64,000 nt of DNA from assembly GCF_004349105.1 (NCBI RefSeq), contig NZ_SMLB01000001.1:248001-312000 (forward strand), written 5' to 3'. The stretch comes from Jiangella aurantiaca. Lineage in GTDB: Bacteria > Actinomycetota > Actinomycetes > Jiangellales > Jiangellaceae. Positions 40,492 through 47,991 of the stretch are shown one piece after another (positions within the stretch are counted from its first letter, which is position 1; every line of letters starts with the position of its first letter). A program made the translations under genes and the position numbers. The notes beneath the pieces were generated by a model, which made no database searches, was not told where the DNA came from, and saw only the letters and a list, made by a program, of their open reading frames with translations.

Positions 40492-42657
40492 ATGCGCATG
40501 AGGCTCAAGCGGACGAGCGTCGCGAGGCGGTGGCGGCTGGGACTCGCCGCGGCCGCGGTCACGACGCTCGTCGTCGGCATGGCGGGCGCCGGTCAGGCGG
40601 CGCCGCCTGACTTCGAGGTCCAGCCGATCGACCCGCAGAACTGGAAGAACCAGTACGACATGACCTGGGACGACTGGACCGACATCCCGGGGACCGACTG
40701 GAACGACCCGACGGCCGAGCCGAGTGAGCGCGGGCTGCGCATCGCGCTGGTGGCGGTGGACTTCCCGGACCAGCCGTTCGTCATGACGCAGGAGAAGCAG
40801 ACCGACCTGTTCGGCAACCCGCAGATCGACCCGATCAGCCGGGACGAGGTGCCGCAGTTCTACCACGACTTCTACATGGTCCCGAACGAGTACAACCACG
40901 GCCGCACGATCCAGGAGTACTGGATGGAGCAGAGCCGCGGGAAGCTCGGCGTCGAGGAGATGGACGTCTTCGGCGCGTACCAGGTGCCGCGGAACCTGTT
41001 CGAGTACGGCCTGAACGAGTGGGGCCAGGCCTCCGCCTGTCCCAAGGGCTTCACCTGCAACGGAAACCTCGACCGTGACGTGGACACGGTGTGGAAGGCC
41101 GACCTGGCCGCGAAGGGCATCCCGTGCCCGGACAGCCGGTGCGGCTACGACGTCATCCTGCGGGTCTACGCCGGTTACGACGAGACCAGCATCTGGCAGG
41201 AGTACGGCGAGATGATGTTCAACACGAAGGAGGACATCCCTGAGGAGTGGGGTCCGCCGGCCTCGGTCGACCCCGACAACGAGATGCCGAACTGGGCGCC
41301 GACGCGGTACGTCGAGTGGACGTCGTGGCGGGCCGCGGCCCAGCAGTGGGGCCTCTCGTCGATCCGGCAGGCGGAGAGCTCGGGCACCATCACGCATGAG
41401 ATGGGGCACTTCTTCTTCAGCATCGGCGACAACAACAACAACCCGTTCACCAACCGGCAGAACCCGCCGCAGCCGTTCCACCGGGTCGGCTCTGCACCCT
41501 GGGACATGATGGACCGCGGCTCGTTCAACGGCCCCGGTGGTCACCACATGCGCTGGGTCGTGCCGCCGAACATGGGTGGCTGGTCGCCCTCGGGCCTGAT
41601 GGTCCGGAACAAGATCCACGCGGGCATCCTGCCGGCCGAGAACGTGCTCGACGTCAGCCGTGAGGCGCTGGCCGACACCGGAGTCGTCGTCGACGAGGTG
41701 ACGGCGCGCGCCGTCGACCCCGGCCCTGAGGGCACGTCGGGCATCAAGATCCGGCTCGACGGCCCGGGCGCCGTCCCGGACCGCACCTCGTTCTGCGACG
41801 CCAACGCCGATCCGTTCTGCCACACCGACCCGGTCGACGTCGATCCCCGTCCGGAGGTGGAGAACCTGCAGACCGGGTGGGACAACTACACGCTGGAGGT
41901 CGTGGACCGGATGGGGTTCGACTCGTTCAACCCCGACACCGGCGTCATCATCGCCAAGAACAAGACCAACGAGCGCCCCGCCCGCGACACCTGCGGCTAC
42001 GGCTGCTTCAACTGGGTCATCGACGCCAACCCGCAGGACATCGGGCTGGTCGACTTCTACAAGCCGGACGGCACGCCGGTCATGGCCACGATCGCCGACC
42101 ACCGGCAGCTCAACGACGCCGCGTTCCACGCCGGAACCAACTCCGGCTCGGAGTACGAGTACGTCGACGAGCACAACCGGCTGCACTTCTACGTCATCGA
42201 CCTGGAGCGCGACGAGGACGGCGCGCTGTCGTACACCCTGGCCGTCCGGTCGCTCGACGGGTCCGGCGACCAGGAGCGCGGCGTCGAGCTGGGCGAGGCC
42301 GAGGTCACCGGCCTGCGCATCAGCCAGGCCGCGCAGTGCACGTTCCCGCTGACCAACACCGGCGAGGACGCCACGAATGCGGCCGGCCACGTCAGCGACG
42401 TCAGCGACAAGGTGAAGAACGACGTCTACCGGCTCTCGGCCGACGCCAGCGGCCAGGGCTGGACCGCCGAGCTGGACAACGCGCTCACCACGGCCCGTGC
42501 CGGGGAGACCGTCGAGATCCCGGTGTACGTCACGCGCGAGCCCACCGCGGCGCGGGACACCACCGTCACGCTCACCGCGACGTCGGAGAGCGACCCGGCG
42601 GCCACCCAGTCCGTCACCTGTACGGTCGCGGTCAAGGACACCAACCCGCGCCGTTGA
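40492..42657 (+). CDS. Secreted M6-like metalloprotease 2
   Basis: A 721-residue paralogue of the preceding protease. The signal peptide ends near GAGQAAPP, then DPQNWKNQYDMTWDDW. The Zn motif is HEMGH (His302, Glu303, His306) followed by SIGDNNNNPF, so the second position differs from the HEFSH of its two paralogues but the ligands are kept. The conserved cysteine motif is ACPKGFTCNGN, and the C-terminal beta domain ends in TATSESDPAATQSVT. ATG at 40492 follows GAGGAG. It is followed at short distance by two lipoprotein genes that probably belong to the same transcript. Confidence 0.88.
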   Translation: MRMRLKRTSVARRWRLGLAAAAVTTLVVGMAGAGQAAPPDFEVQPIDPQNWKNQYDMTWDDWTDIPGTDWNDPTAEPSERGLRIALVAVDFPDQPFVMTQEKQTDLFGNPQIDPISRDEVPQFYHDFYMVPNEYNHGRTIQEYWMEQSRGKLGVEEMDVFGAYQVPRNLFEYGLNEWGQASACPKGFTCNGNLDRDVDTVWKADLAAKGIPCPDSRCGYDVILRVYAGYDETSIWQEYGEMMFNTKEDIPEEWGPPASVDPDNEMPNWAPTRYVEWTSWRAAAQQWGLSSIRQAESSGTITHEMGHFFFSIGDNNNNPFTNRQNPPQPFHRVGSAPWDMMDRGSFNGPGGHHMRWVVPPNMGGWSPSGLMVRNKIHAGILPAENVLDVSREALADTGVVVDEVTARAVDPGPEGTSGIKIRLDGPGAVPDRTSFCDANADPFCHTDPVDVDPRPEVENLQTGWDNYTLEVVDRMGFDSFNPDTGVIIAKNKTNERPARDTCGYGCFNWVIDANPQDIGLVDFYKPDGTPVMATIADHRQLNDAAFHAGTNSGSEYEYVDEHNRLHFYVIDLERDEDGALSYTLAVRSLDGSGDQERGVELGEAEVTGLRISQAAQCTFPLTNTGEDATNAAGHVSDVSDKVKNDVYRLSADASGQGWTAELDNALTTARAGETVEIPVYVTREPTAARDTTVTLTATSESDPAATQSVTCTVAVKDTNPRR

Positions 42658-42679
42658 TCCCGGGAAGGGGACATATCCC

Positions 42680-43138
42680 TTGCAAGCAGTGCGTGGCCGC
42701 ACGGCGCTTGCCGTCGCCGCCGTGATCCCGGTCCTGCTGGCCGGATGCGGCGGGTCGTCCGACGACTCGTCCTCCGGCGGTTCGGAGGAGTCCGGCGTCG
42801 TGCGGGTGCTCATCCCGGACGGCAACCTGCGCCGGCTCGGCGAGCCGTGCAACGGGGCGGGCGCGTTCCGCTCCATCCACGCCGAGGCCGCCTTCACCAT
42901 CGAGGACGGCGACGGCGTCGAGGTGGCGCGCGGCGAGCTGCCGAACGGTACCGCGGAGAAGATGATGGACGTCAGCTTCCGCGAGGGCATGCGGCAGCCG
43001 ACGATGTGCGTCATGGAGGTCGAGGTCGAGGGGCTGACCTCGGTCGACGGCCAGAGGTTCGTGGTGGGCGACGGCTTCGCGGTGCCCATCGAGCCGAGCG
43101 AGGACGCCGGACTGATCGGAGAGGTGTTGATCTCGTGA
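42680..43138 (+). CDS. Small lipoprotein of unknown function
   Basis: A 152-residue lipoprotein. Signal VAAVIPVLLAGCGG places the lipidated Cys at residue 23; a Ser/Asp/Gly linker and a compact beta-rich domain with a Cys pair (GEPCNGAG and QPTMCVME) follow. TTG at 42680 was chosen because AAGGGG lies 9 nt upstream; GTG at 42689 is the alternative. It lies 22 bp after protease 2 and overlaps the next gene (GTGA), so it may serve the protease at the cell surface, for example as a chaperone or inhibitor. That role is an inference only. Confidence 0.7.
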   Translation: MQAVRGRTALAVAAVIPVLLAGCGGSSDDSSSGGSEESGVVRVLIPDGNLRRLGEPCNGAGAFRSIHAEAAFTIEDGDGVEVARGELPNGTAEKMMDVSFREGMRQPTMCVMEVEVEGLTSVDGQRFVVGDGFAVPIEPSEDAGLIGEVLIS

Positions 43139-43701
43139 GGCGGGTTCTCACTGGTGTGGTGGCCGCGGCGGTGACGATGGGGCTCGTCGCCGGATGCTCG
43201 GGCTCGGACGACCCGGCAACGGTGTCGTTCGACCTGCCCGGCGACGTCCCCAGCGACGTCACGTTCGTCGACGCGCCTCCGGACGCGCCGCCGGCGCCAC
43301 CGTTCGAGCTCGGCCTGCTCGACGGCAGCACCCTGGACGTCGCCGAACACTGGGAGCAGCGGCCGGTCGTGCTGGTGTTCTTCGAGTCGTTCTGCGAGCT
43401 GTGCGCGCAACAGCAGGCCGAGATCACCGAGCTGAGCGAGGAGTACCGCGACGCGATCCTGTTCGTCGGCGTCGGCAGCGCCTCCAGCGAGGACGACGCC
43501 GCCGAGTACGTGCGCGAGCACGACATCAGCTACCCGGTGGGCCTGGACGCCAGCGGCGAGGTGTTCCGGCGCTACGGCGTCGACGAGCCGCCGCTGGTGG
43601 CGTTGATCGCCCGGGGCGGGCAGCTCGTCCGTGGCTGGCCCGGCGGGGTCCAGGACCTCGGCGCCCAGCTGACGGAGTTCGTCGTCGCAGCTGCCCGATG
43701 A
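43135..43701 (+). CDS. Thioredoxin-like lipoprotein (TlpA/AhpC-TSA type)
   Basis: A 188-residue membrane-anchored thioredoxin-fold protein. The lipobox is GLVAGCSG (Cys21) and the active site is FFESFCELCAQQ with Cys87 and Cys90, followed by YPVGLDASGEVFRRYGV and the cis-Pro region EPPLVALI. It overlaps the upstream lipoprotein gene (GTGA) and shares its transcript with two secreted metalloproteases that carry conserved cysteines. A role in forming or repairing their disulfides outside the membrane is plausible. Confidence 0.85.
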   Translation: MRRVLTGVVAAAVTMGLVAGCSGSDDPATVSFDLPGDVPSDVTFVDAPPDAPPAPPFELGLLDGSTLDVAEHWEQRPVVLVFFESFCELCAQQQAEITELSEEYRDAILFVGVGSASSEDDAAEYVREHDISYPVGLDASGEVFRRYGVDEPPLVALIARGGQLVRGWPGGVQDLGAQLTEFVVAAAR

Positions 43702-43728
43702 CGGTGCCGGCTTCGTCCCGTTCATCCA

Positions 43729-43749
43729 AGTAACATGTGATATGTTACT
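43729..43749. promoter_or_regulatory. Hydroxyproline-regulon operator before the PucR gene
   Basis: Perfect 8-bp arms AGTAACAT and ATGTTACT separated by GTGAT; it matches the 29336 site at 18 of 21 positions. It lies 15 bp upstream of the PucR start codon. Confidence 0.7.
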
Positions 43750-43764
43750 GCGGCGGAGGTGACC

Positions 43765-45066
43765 ATGGAACTCTCGATGCAGCAGATCCTGGAGAGCCTG
43801 GCGCAGCGGGTGGGCCGGCCCGCCGTGCTCGAAGACCGGTTCATGCGGCTCATCGCGTTCAGCTCCCACGACCGGCCGATCGACGAGGTGCGGGAGGACT
43901 CGATCCTGCGCCGGCACGCGTCGGCGGAGGTGCGCGGCTGGCTGAAGCGGTTCGCGCTACCGAACCTGCGCCGGCCGCTGCGGCTGCCGGCCAACCCCGA
44001 GTTGCACATGCTGCCGCGGGTCTGCATCCCCGTCCTCTACCGCGGCAAGCTGCTCGGGCACCTGTGGTTCGTCGACGCCGACGGCAGCATGAGCGACGCC
44101 GACCTCGCCGCGTGCATGCAGGGCGCCGCGGAACTGGGTGAGTGGCTGCACCGCGAGAGCGTGGCCAGCCTGTTCTCGTCTGCCCGGCTGGCCGACACCA
44201 TGCACATCCTGCTGAGCAGCTCGCCGATGAGCGCCCAGGCCGCCCGCAGCCTCGTCGACGCCGGCTACATGCCGGCCCGCGACGGCGTCGTCGCCGTGGT
44301 CCTGCAGGGGGTGCCGCGCCGCTCGTCCGCCGTCGACATCGAGGACGCCCTCGCCCAGGCCGTCGCCGACTTCCGCCGCGTGGTCCGCCGCGGCCAGGCG
44401 CTCGACCTCATCAACCGCGACCACGCCGTGCTGCTGCTCTCGTGCGCCGGCGACCACGACATCTACGTCGACGAGCGGGTCGAGGCGCTGGTCGAGCTGA
44501 CCCGGTCCGCCCTGGCCGGCGGTGGCTCGGAGACGGCTCTGGTCGTCGGTGTCGGCAGCCGCCGCGACGCGCTCGAGGACGCGTACGCGTCGTTCCGCGA
44601 GGCCCGCATGTCCGCCGACGCCGCCAGGTTGCTCCCCGGCCTGGGCGACATCGTGCACTGGTCGCGGCTGGGCATCCACCAGATCGTCGTCAAGCTGGCG
44701 TCACTGGGCGAGGAGGTGCCCACGGTCCACCCCGGCCTGGGCAACCTGCTCGACGACCCCGACGCGCTGCCGCTGCTGGAGACCCTCGAGACCTACCTCG
44801 ACGTCGCCGGCAACGCCCAGCTCACCGCCGAGCGGCTCAACCTGCACCGGACGTCGCTGTACTACCGGCTGCAGCGGCTGGAGCAGCTCGCGCACACCAA
44901 CCTCAAGAGCGGCGCCGAGCGGCTGGCGCTGCATCTGTCGCTCAAGGTCGCGCGGATGACCGGCCAGTACGCCCCGCGTCAGTCCGCCGGCGTCGACCTG
45001 GCGGCGCCTGCGGGCGCCACCGGCACCGACAACGTCACTCCCTTCCCGGCGGTCGCCACGCGCTGA
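43765..45066 (+). CDS. PucR-family transcriptional activator
   Basis: A 433-residue regulator. A variable N-terminal sensory region is followed by a GGDEF-like degenerate domain (about 160-300), and the C terminus carries the PucR helix-turn-helix (LTAERLNLHRTSLYYRLQRL). ATG at 43765 is used because GGAGG lies 5 nt upstream. PucR-type proteins activate purine or proline catabolic genes in other actinobacteria. A near-perfect copy of the hydroxyproline-regulon dyad lies directly before the gene, so it probably belongs to that regulon as a second regulatory layer. Possible targets are the flanking proteases. Confidence 0.85.
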   Translation: MELSMQQILESLAQRVGRPAVLEDRFMRLIAFSSHDRPIDEVREDSILRRHASAEVRGWLKRFALPNLRRPLRLPANPELHMLPRVCIPVLYRGKLLGHLWFVDADGSMSDADLAACMQGAAELGEWLHRESVASLFSSARLADTMHILLSSSPMSAQAARSLVDAGYMPARDGVVAVVLQGVPRRSSAVDIEDALAQAVADFRRVVRRGQALDLINRDHAVLLLSCAGDHDIYVDERVEALVELTRSALAGGGSETALVVGVGSRRDALEDAYASFREARMSADAARLLPGLGDIVHWSRLGIHQIVVKLASLGEEVPTVHPGLGNLLDDPDALPLLETLETYLDVAGNAQLTAERLNLHRTSLYYRLQRLEQLAHTNLKSGAERLALHLSLKVARMTGQYAPRQSAGVDLAAPAGATGTDNVTPFPAVATR

Positions 45067-45145
45067 GCGCCGCGTTCCTTGATCAACGCGACAGTGGGGG
45101 TTGGTGTCGTTGGGGCCCCGTCACCACGATCACCTGAGCGTCGAC

Positions 45146-45325
45146 ACGATTGCAGGCGTGGTGCGACACACGATTTCGTGGTGTGGGGCGAGGCGTCGCC
45201 GGTCCTCCACAGCGTCCACGTGGTGAGATTTTGCCGCGATCTGGGGCACGTCACCACGTTTTCTGGAGCCTCACCACGCCTGCAATCGTGGTGAGGCTCC
45301 AGGGATCCTGGTGATGTAGGCGATC
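45146..45325. repeat. 140-bp dispersed repeat, copy 2, with added inverted arm
   Basis: Positions 45186-45325 match copy 1 (4895-5034) with 8 differences. Unlike copy 1, this copy has an extra upstream arm at 45146-45163 that is a perfect 18-bp inverted repeat of 45272-45289 (CACCACGCCTGCAATCGT), so the whole unit can form a long hairpin. It lies between the PucR gene and the terminator of the third metalloprotease. Confidence 0.85.
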
Positions 45326-45417
45326 CTTGATGATCATGGCTATCCACAGGCGGCAGGTGCACGCCACGGCACCTCGAGGTGTACCCAGACTCGCCCCGTC
45401 CCCTCATTTCCACAAGG

Positions 45418-45472
45418 AACCGGCCACCGGGGCCGCCGCCGCTGCGGATCGGCGGCACCCCGGTGGCCGGTT
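45418..45472. terminator. Terminator after metalloprotease 3
   Basis: AACCGGCCACCGGGG pairs perfectly with CCCCGGTGGCCGGTT, with more pairing inside (GCCG/CGGC). It begins 15 bp after the stop codon of the minus-strand protease gene. Confidence 0.85.
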
Positions 45473-45487
45473 GGGGGAGGTGGACTG

Positions 45488-47851
45488 TTAGTCCGTCGGC
45501 AGCTCCGCGGCCAACGACACCAGGGCGGCGCTGACGAGGTTGCGAGCACCGGTGCCGGCGACATCCTCGGACATCGTCATGAACCGGTCGACGGCGCGCT
45601 CGGCGGCGCGGCCGTTGGCGGCCTCGGCGATGCCCAGCTGCGCGCGCAGCCGCTGGTACTCGCCCTGGGTCAGGAAGCCGCCGGACCGGTAGTCGGCCAG
45701 CAGGTCCTGGGCGTTGTCGAAGGCGACGTCGAGCGTGCCGGACTTCAGCTCGACCTCGACGGTGAACGTGGCGCCGGGGTCGGTCTCGCTGGTGGCCGTG
45801 ATGGTCACCGTCGCCGTCTCCGACGCGTCCTCGCCGGCGCTGGCGTACGCCCAGACCGGCACGGTGTCGCCCGCCTGCGCCGCCTTGATCTCGTACGGCA
45901 GGGTCACGTCCCAGCCCTCGCCCTCGACGGTCGAGGAGATCCGGTACACGTCCGAGCCGTAGATGCCCTCGCCGGCCGCGCCGGTGTTGGTCAGCGGCAC
46001 GTTGACCAGCGCCGTCGAGTCGCCGACGGCGTACGTGGCGGCCTCGCCCAGAGCCACGTCGCGCTCGTGCGGGCCGGCCGCCTCGGTGTGCCGGACGGCG
46101 ACGTCGTAGAACAGCTCGCCCTCGGCGTCCCGGTAGGTGTCCAGGACGTAGAAGTGCAGCTTGTTCGGCGCGTCGACGTATTCGTAGTCGCTGCCCGACG
46201 CGGTGCCGGCGTGGAACGTCGCGTCGTCGAGCTGGCGCGGGTCGCCCTTGACGACGGGGACCGGCTCGCCGCCAGGCTCGGTCGCGTTGCCCGGTCGGTA
46301 GAAGTCGATCCGGCCGATGTCCTGCGGGTTCGCGTCGACGAGCCACACCTGGGGGTTGCCGGAGTTGCGGCCCTGGGCGAGCAGGACACCGTGGCCGGCG
46401 ACGAACGAGTCGTTGCCGGCCCGGTCGACCACCTCCATGGTGAACTTGGACCAGTTAGTGGCGACCGGTGTGCAGAAGAACGGGTCGTCGACGCGCGACT
46501 GGCAGGTGCCCTGGACGAACGGGCCGCCGAGCTCGACGTTGAGGCCGACCATGTCACCGTCGGGCACCGAGGAGCGCGCCTTGAGTGGCACGACGGCGAC
46601 GCCCTGCTCGGCCAGCGCGGCCCGGGTGGTGTTGACGAACTCGCCTTCCTTCACGACCCCCAGCCGGGCGTTGCCGGTGGTCTTGAAGTGCAGCGTGTGA
46701 TGCGGACCGAGTGCCGAACCGCCGGCGTTCGGGACCTGCCAGCGGTTGTGCGTGCCACCCGGCCCGTTGAACGAACCGCGGCTCATCATCTCCCAGTAGC
46801 CGGTGTAGTTTCGGCCGGAACTGGGCTGGAACGGGTTGTTGTAGTTGTCCGGAAGCCCGCGCAGGTGACTGAACTCGTGCGCGAAGACACTGAGGCCAGA
46901 GTTCTCCGCCTGGGTCGACGTCCCGTCCCGGCTGGCGTTCGGCCAGTGGTTGGCCGCCGACTGCCACGAGGTCCAGGGCACGTAGCGGGTCGGGACGGCG
47001 TTCGGGATCGGATTGCCGTCGGCGTTGAGCACCGGGCCTTCGGTCGCGCCGGGCGGGCCGAACTCGGCCGGGACGTCCGCCGGGGTGCGGAACATCATCT
47101 CGCCGAACTCCTGCCAGGTCGACGTCTCGTCGTGGCCGGCGCTGACATAGAAGCCGTTGTCGAAGCCGCAGAGCCCCGACTCGCAGCCGATGTCCGCCCG
47201 CCAGAGCGCGCCGCCGTCGGTGCGGAGGTCCTTGTTACAGGTGTCACCGGCAGGGCAGATCGAGTTGGGCCCGGTGACCGGTGCGAAGACGGAGGCGCCG
47301 TACTCGTGCAGCTTGCCGGGCAGTGTGTACGGACCGAAGACCTCGACGGTCACGCCGATGCGTCCGTGACTGGTCTCCATCCAGTACCCGTGCAGGGTCT
47401 GACCCTTGTTGAACTCGTTCGGCACCGCGTAGTAGTCGTAGTACCACTCGTTCACTTCTTCGGGCGAGACCGGCTCCCACGGGGGCAGTGGGTTCCCGAA
47501 CGGGTGCGACTCCGGCTCCTGCGTGATGAGGAACTTCTCGTCCGTGAACTCCAGCAGGATCACCGCGGTGCGGTACTGGCTCTCCGACCCCTGGCTGGTG
47601 GTGTCCTGGTTCCACGCCTCCGGCCGGACCGGCTTGTAGTCGTCCCAGGTCATCTCGGCCTGTTCTTCCCAGACCTGCTGGTCGACCGGGACGATCGGGC
47701 TGGTGCCGGCGTCATCGGCCACACCGTCCTCGGCGTTGGCCGACACGACCCCCGCCGATGCCGAGAGCGCCACCGCGGCAACGCCGACGATCGCTCTCGC
47801 CCGCCAGGTCCTCCCGCGCCTCGCGGGTCGCCGTTCTGTACTCGCCGTCAC
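45488..47851 (-). CDS. Secreted M6-like metalloprotease 3 with C-terminal FIMAH-like domain
   Basis: A 787-residue paralogue of the proteases at 38312 and 40492. Signal peptide (IVGVAAVALSASAGVVSANA), opening VDQQVWEEQAEMTWDDY, Zn motif HEFSH (His325, Glu326, His329) with GLPDNYNNPF, and cysteine motif ICPAGDTCNKD. After the shared beta domain it has an extra helical tail (LLADYRSGGFLTQGEYQRLR...AERAVDRFM) resembling the FIMAH domain seen on secreted enzymes. The GTG start at 47851 lies behind GGGAGGG. A subtilase gene lies upstream on the same strand, separated by a hairpin. Confidence 0.88.
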   Translation of the reverse strand: MTASTERRPARRGRTWRARAIVGVAAVALSASAGVVSANAEDGVADDAGTSPIVPVDQQVWEEQAEMTWDDYKPVRPEAWNQDTTSQGSESQYRTAVILLEFTDEKFLITQEPESHPFGNPLPPWEPVSPEEVNEWYYDYYAVPNEFNKGQTLHGYWMETSHGRIGVTVEVFGPYTLPGKLHEYGASVFAPVTGPNSICPAGDTCNKDLRTDGGALWRADIGCESGLCGFDNGFYVSAGHDETSTWQEFGEMMFRTPADVPAEFGPPGATEGPVLNADGNPIPNAVPTRYVPWTSWQSAANHWPNASRDGTSTQAENSGLSVFAHEFSHLRGLPDNYNNPFQPSSGRNYTGYWEMMSRGSFNGPGGTHNRWQVPNAGGSALGPHHTLHFKTTGNARLGVVKEGEFVNTTRAALAEQGVAVVPLKARSSVPDGDMVGLNVELGGPFVQGTCQSRVDDPFFCTPVATNWSKFTMEVVDRAGNDSFVAGHGVLLAQGRNSGNPQVWLVDANPQDIGRIDFYRPGNATEPGGEPVPVVKGDPRQLDDATFHAGTASGSDYEYVDAPNKLHFYVLDTYRDAEGELFYDVAVRHTEAAGPHERDVALGEAATYAVGDSTALVNVPLTNTGAAGEGIYGSDVYRISSTVEGEGWDVTLPYEIKAAQAGDTVPVWAYASAGEDASETATVTITATSETDPGATFTVEVELKSGTLDVAFDNAQDLLADYRSGGFLTQGEYQRLRAQLGIAEAANGRAAERAVDRFMTMSEDVAGTGARNLVSAALVSLAAELPTD

Positions 47852-47897
47852 TGAGCCCTCCCAAGAGTCGACGCCGGGCCGCGAGCATGCGGTCCGG

Positions 47898-47938
47898 TCC
47901 GGTGACCGTAGGCCGTGGAACGACCCACGGTCACCGGA
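47898..47938. terminator. Hairpin between subtilase and metalloprotease 3
   Basis: TCCGGTGACCGT pairs perfectly with ACGGTCACCGGA around a 17-nt loop, 54 bp after the subtilase stop codon. It may end that transcript or attenuate read-through into the metalloprotease gene. Confidence 0.65.
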
Positions 47939-47991
47939 CAGGTGCATGGACATCTACCGCATTACTTGGACATCTGTCGATCAGTCCAGAC

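Noticed and set aside
40171-43917. 1248-codon open frame on the minus strand across metalloprotease 2 and the lipoproteins
   Set aside because: It is antisense to genes with ribosome sites, signal peptides and conserved motifs, and its product has no recognisable domain.
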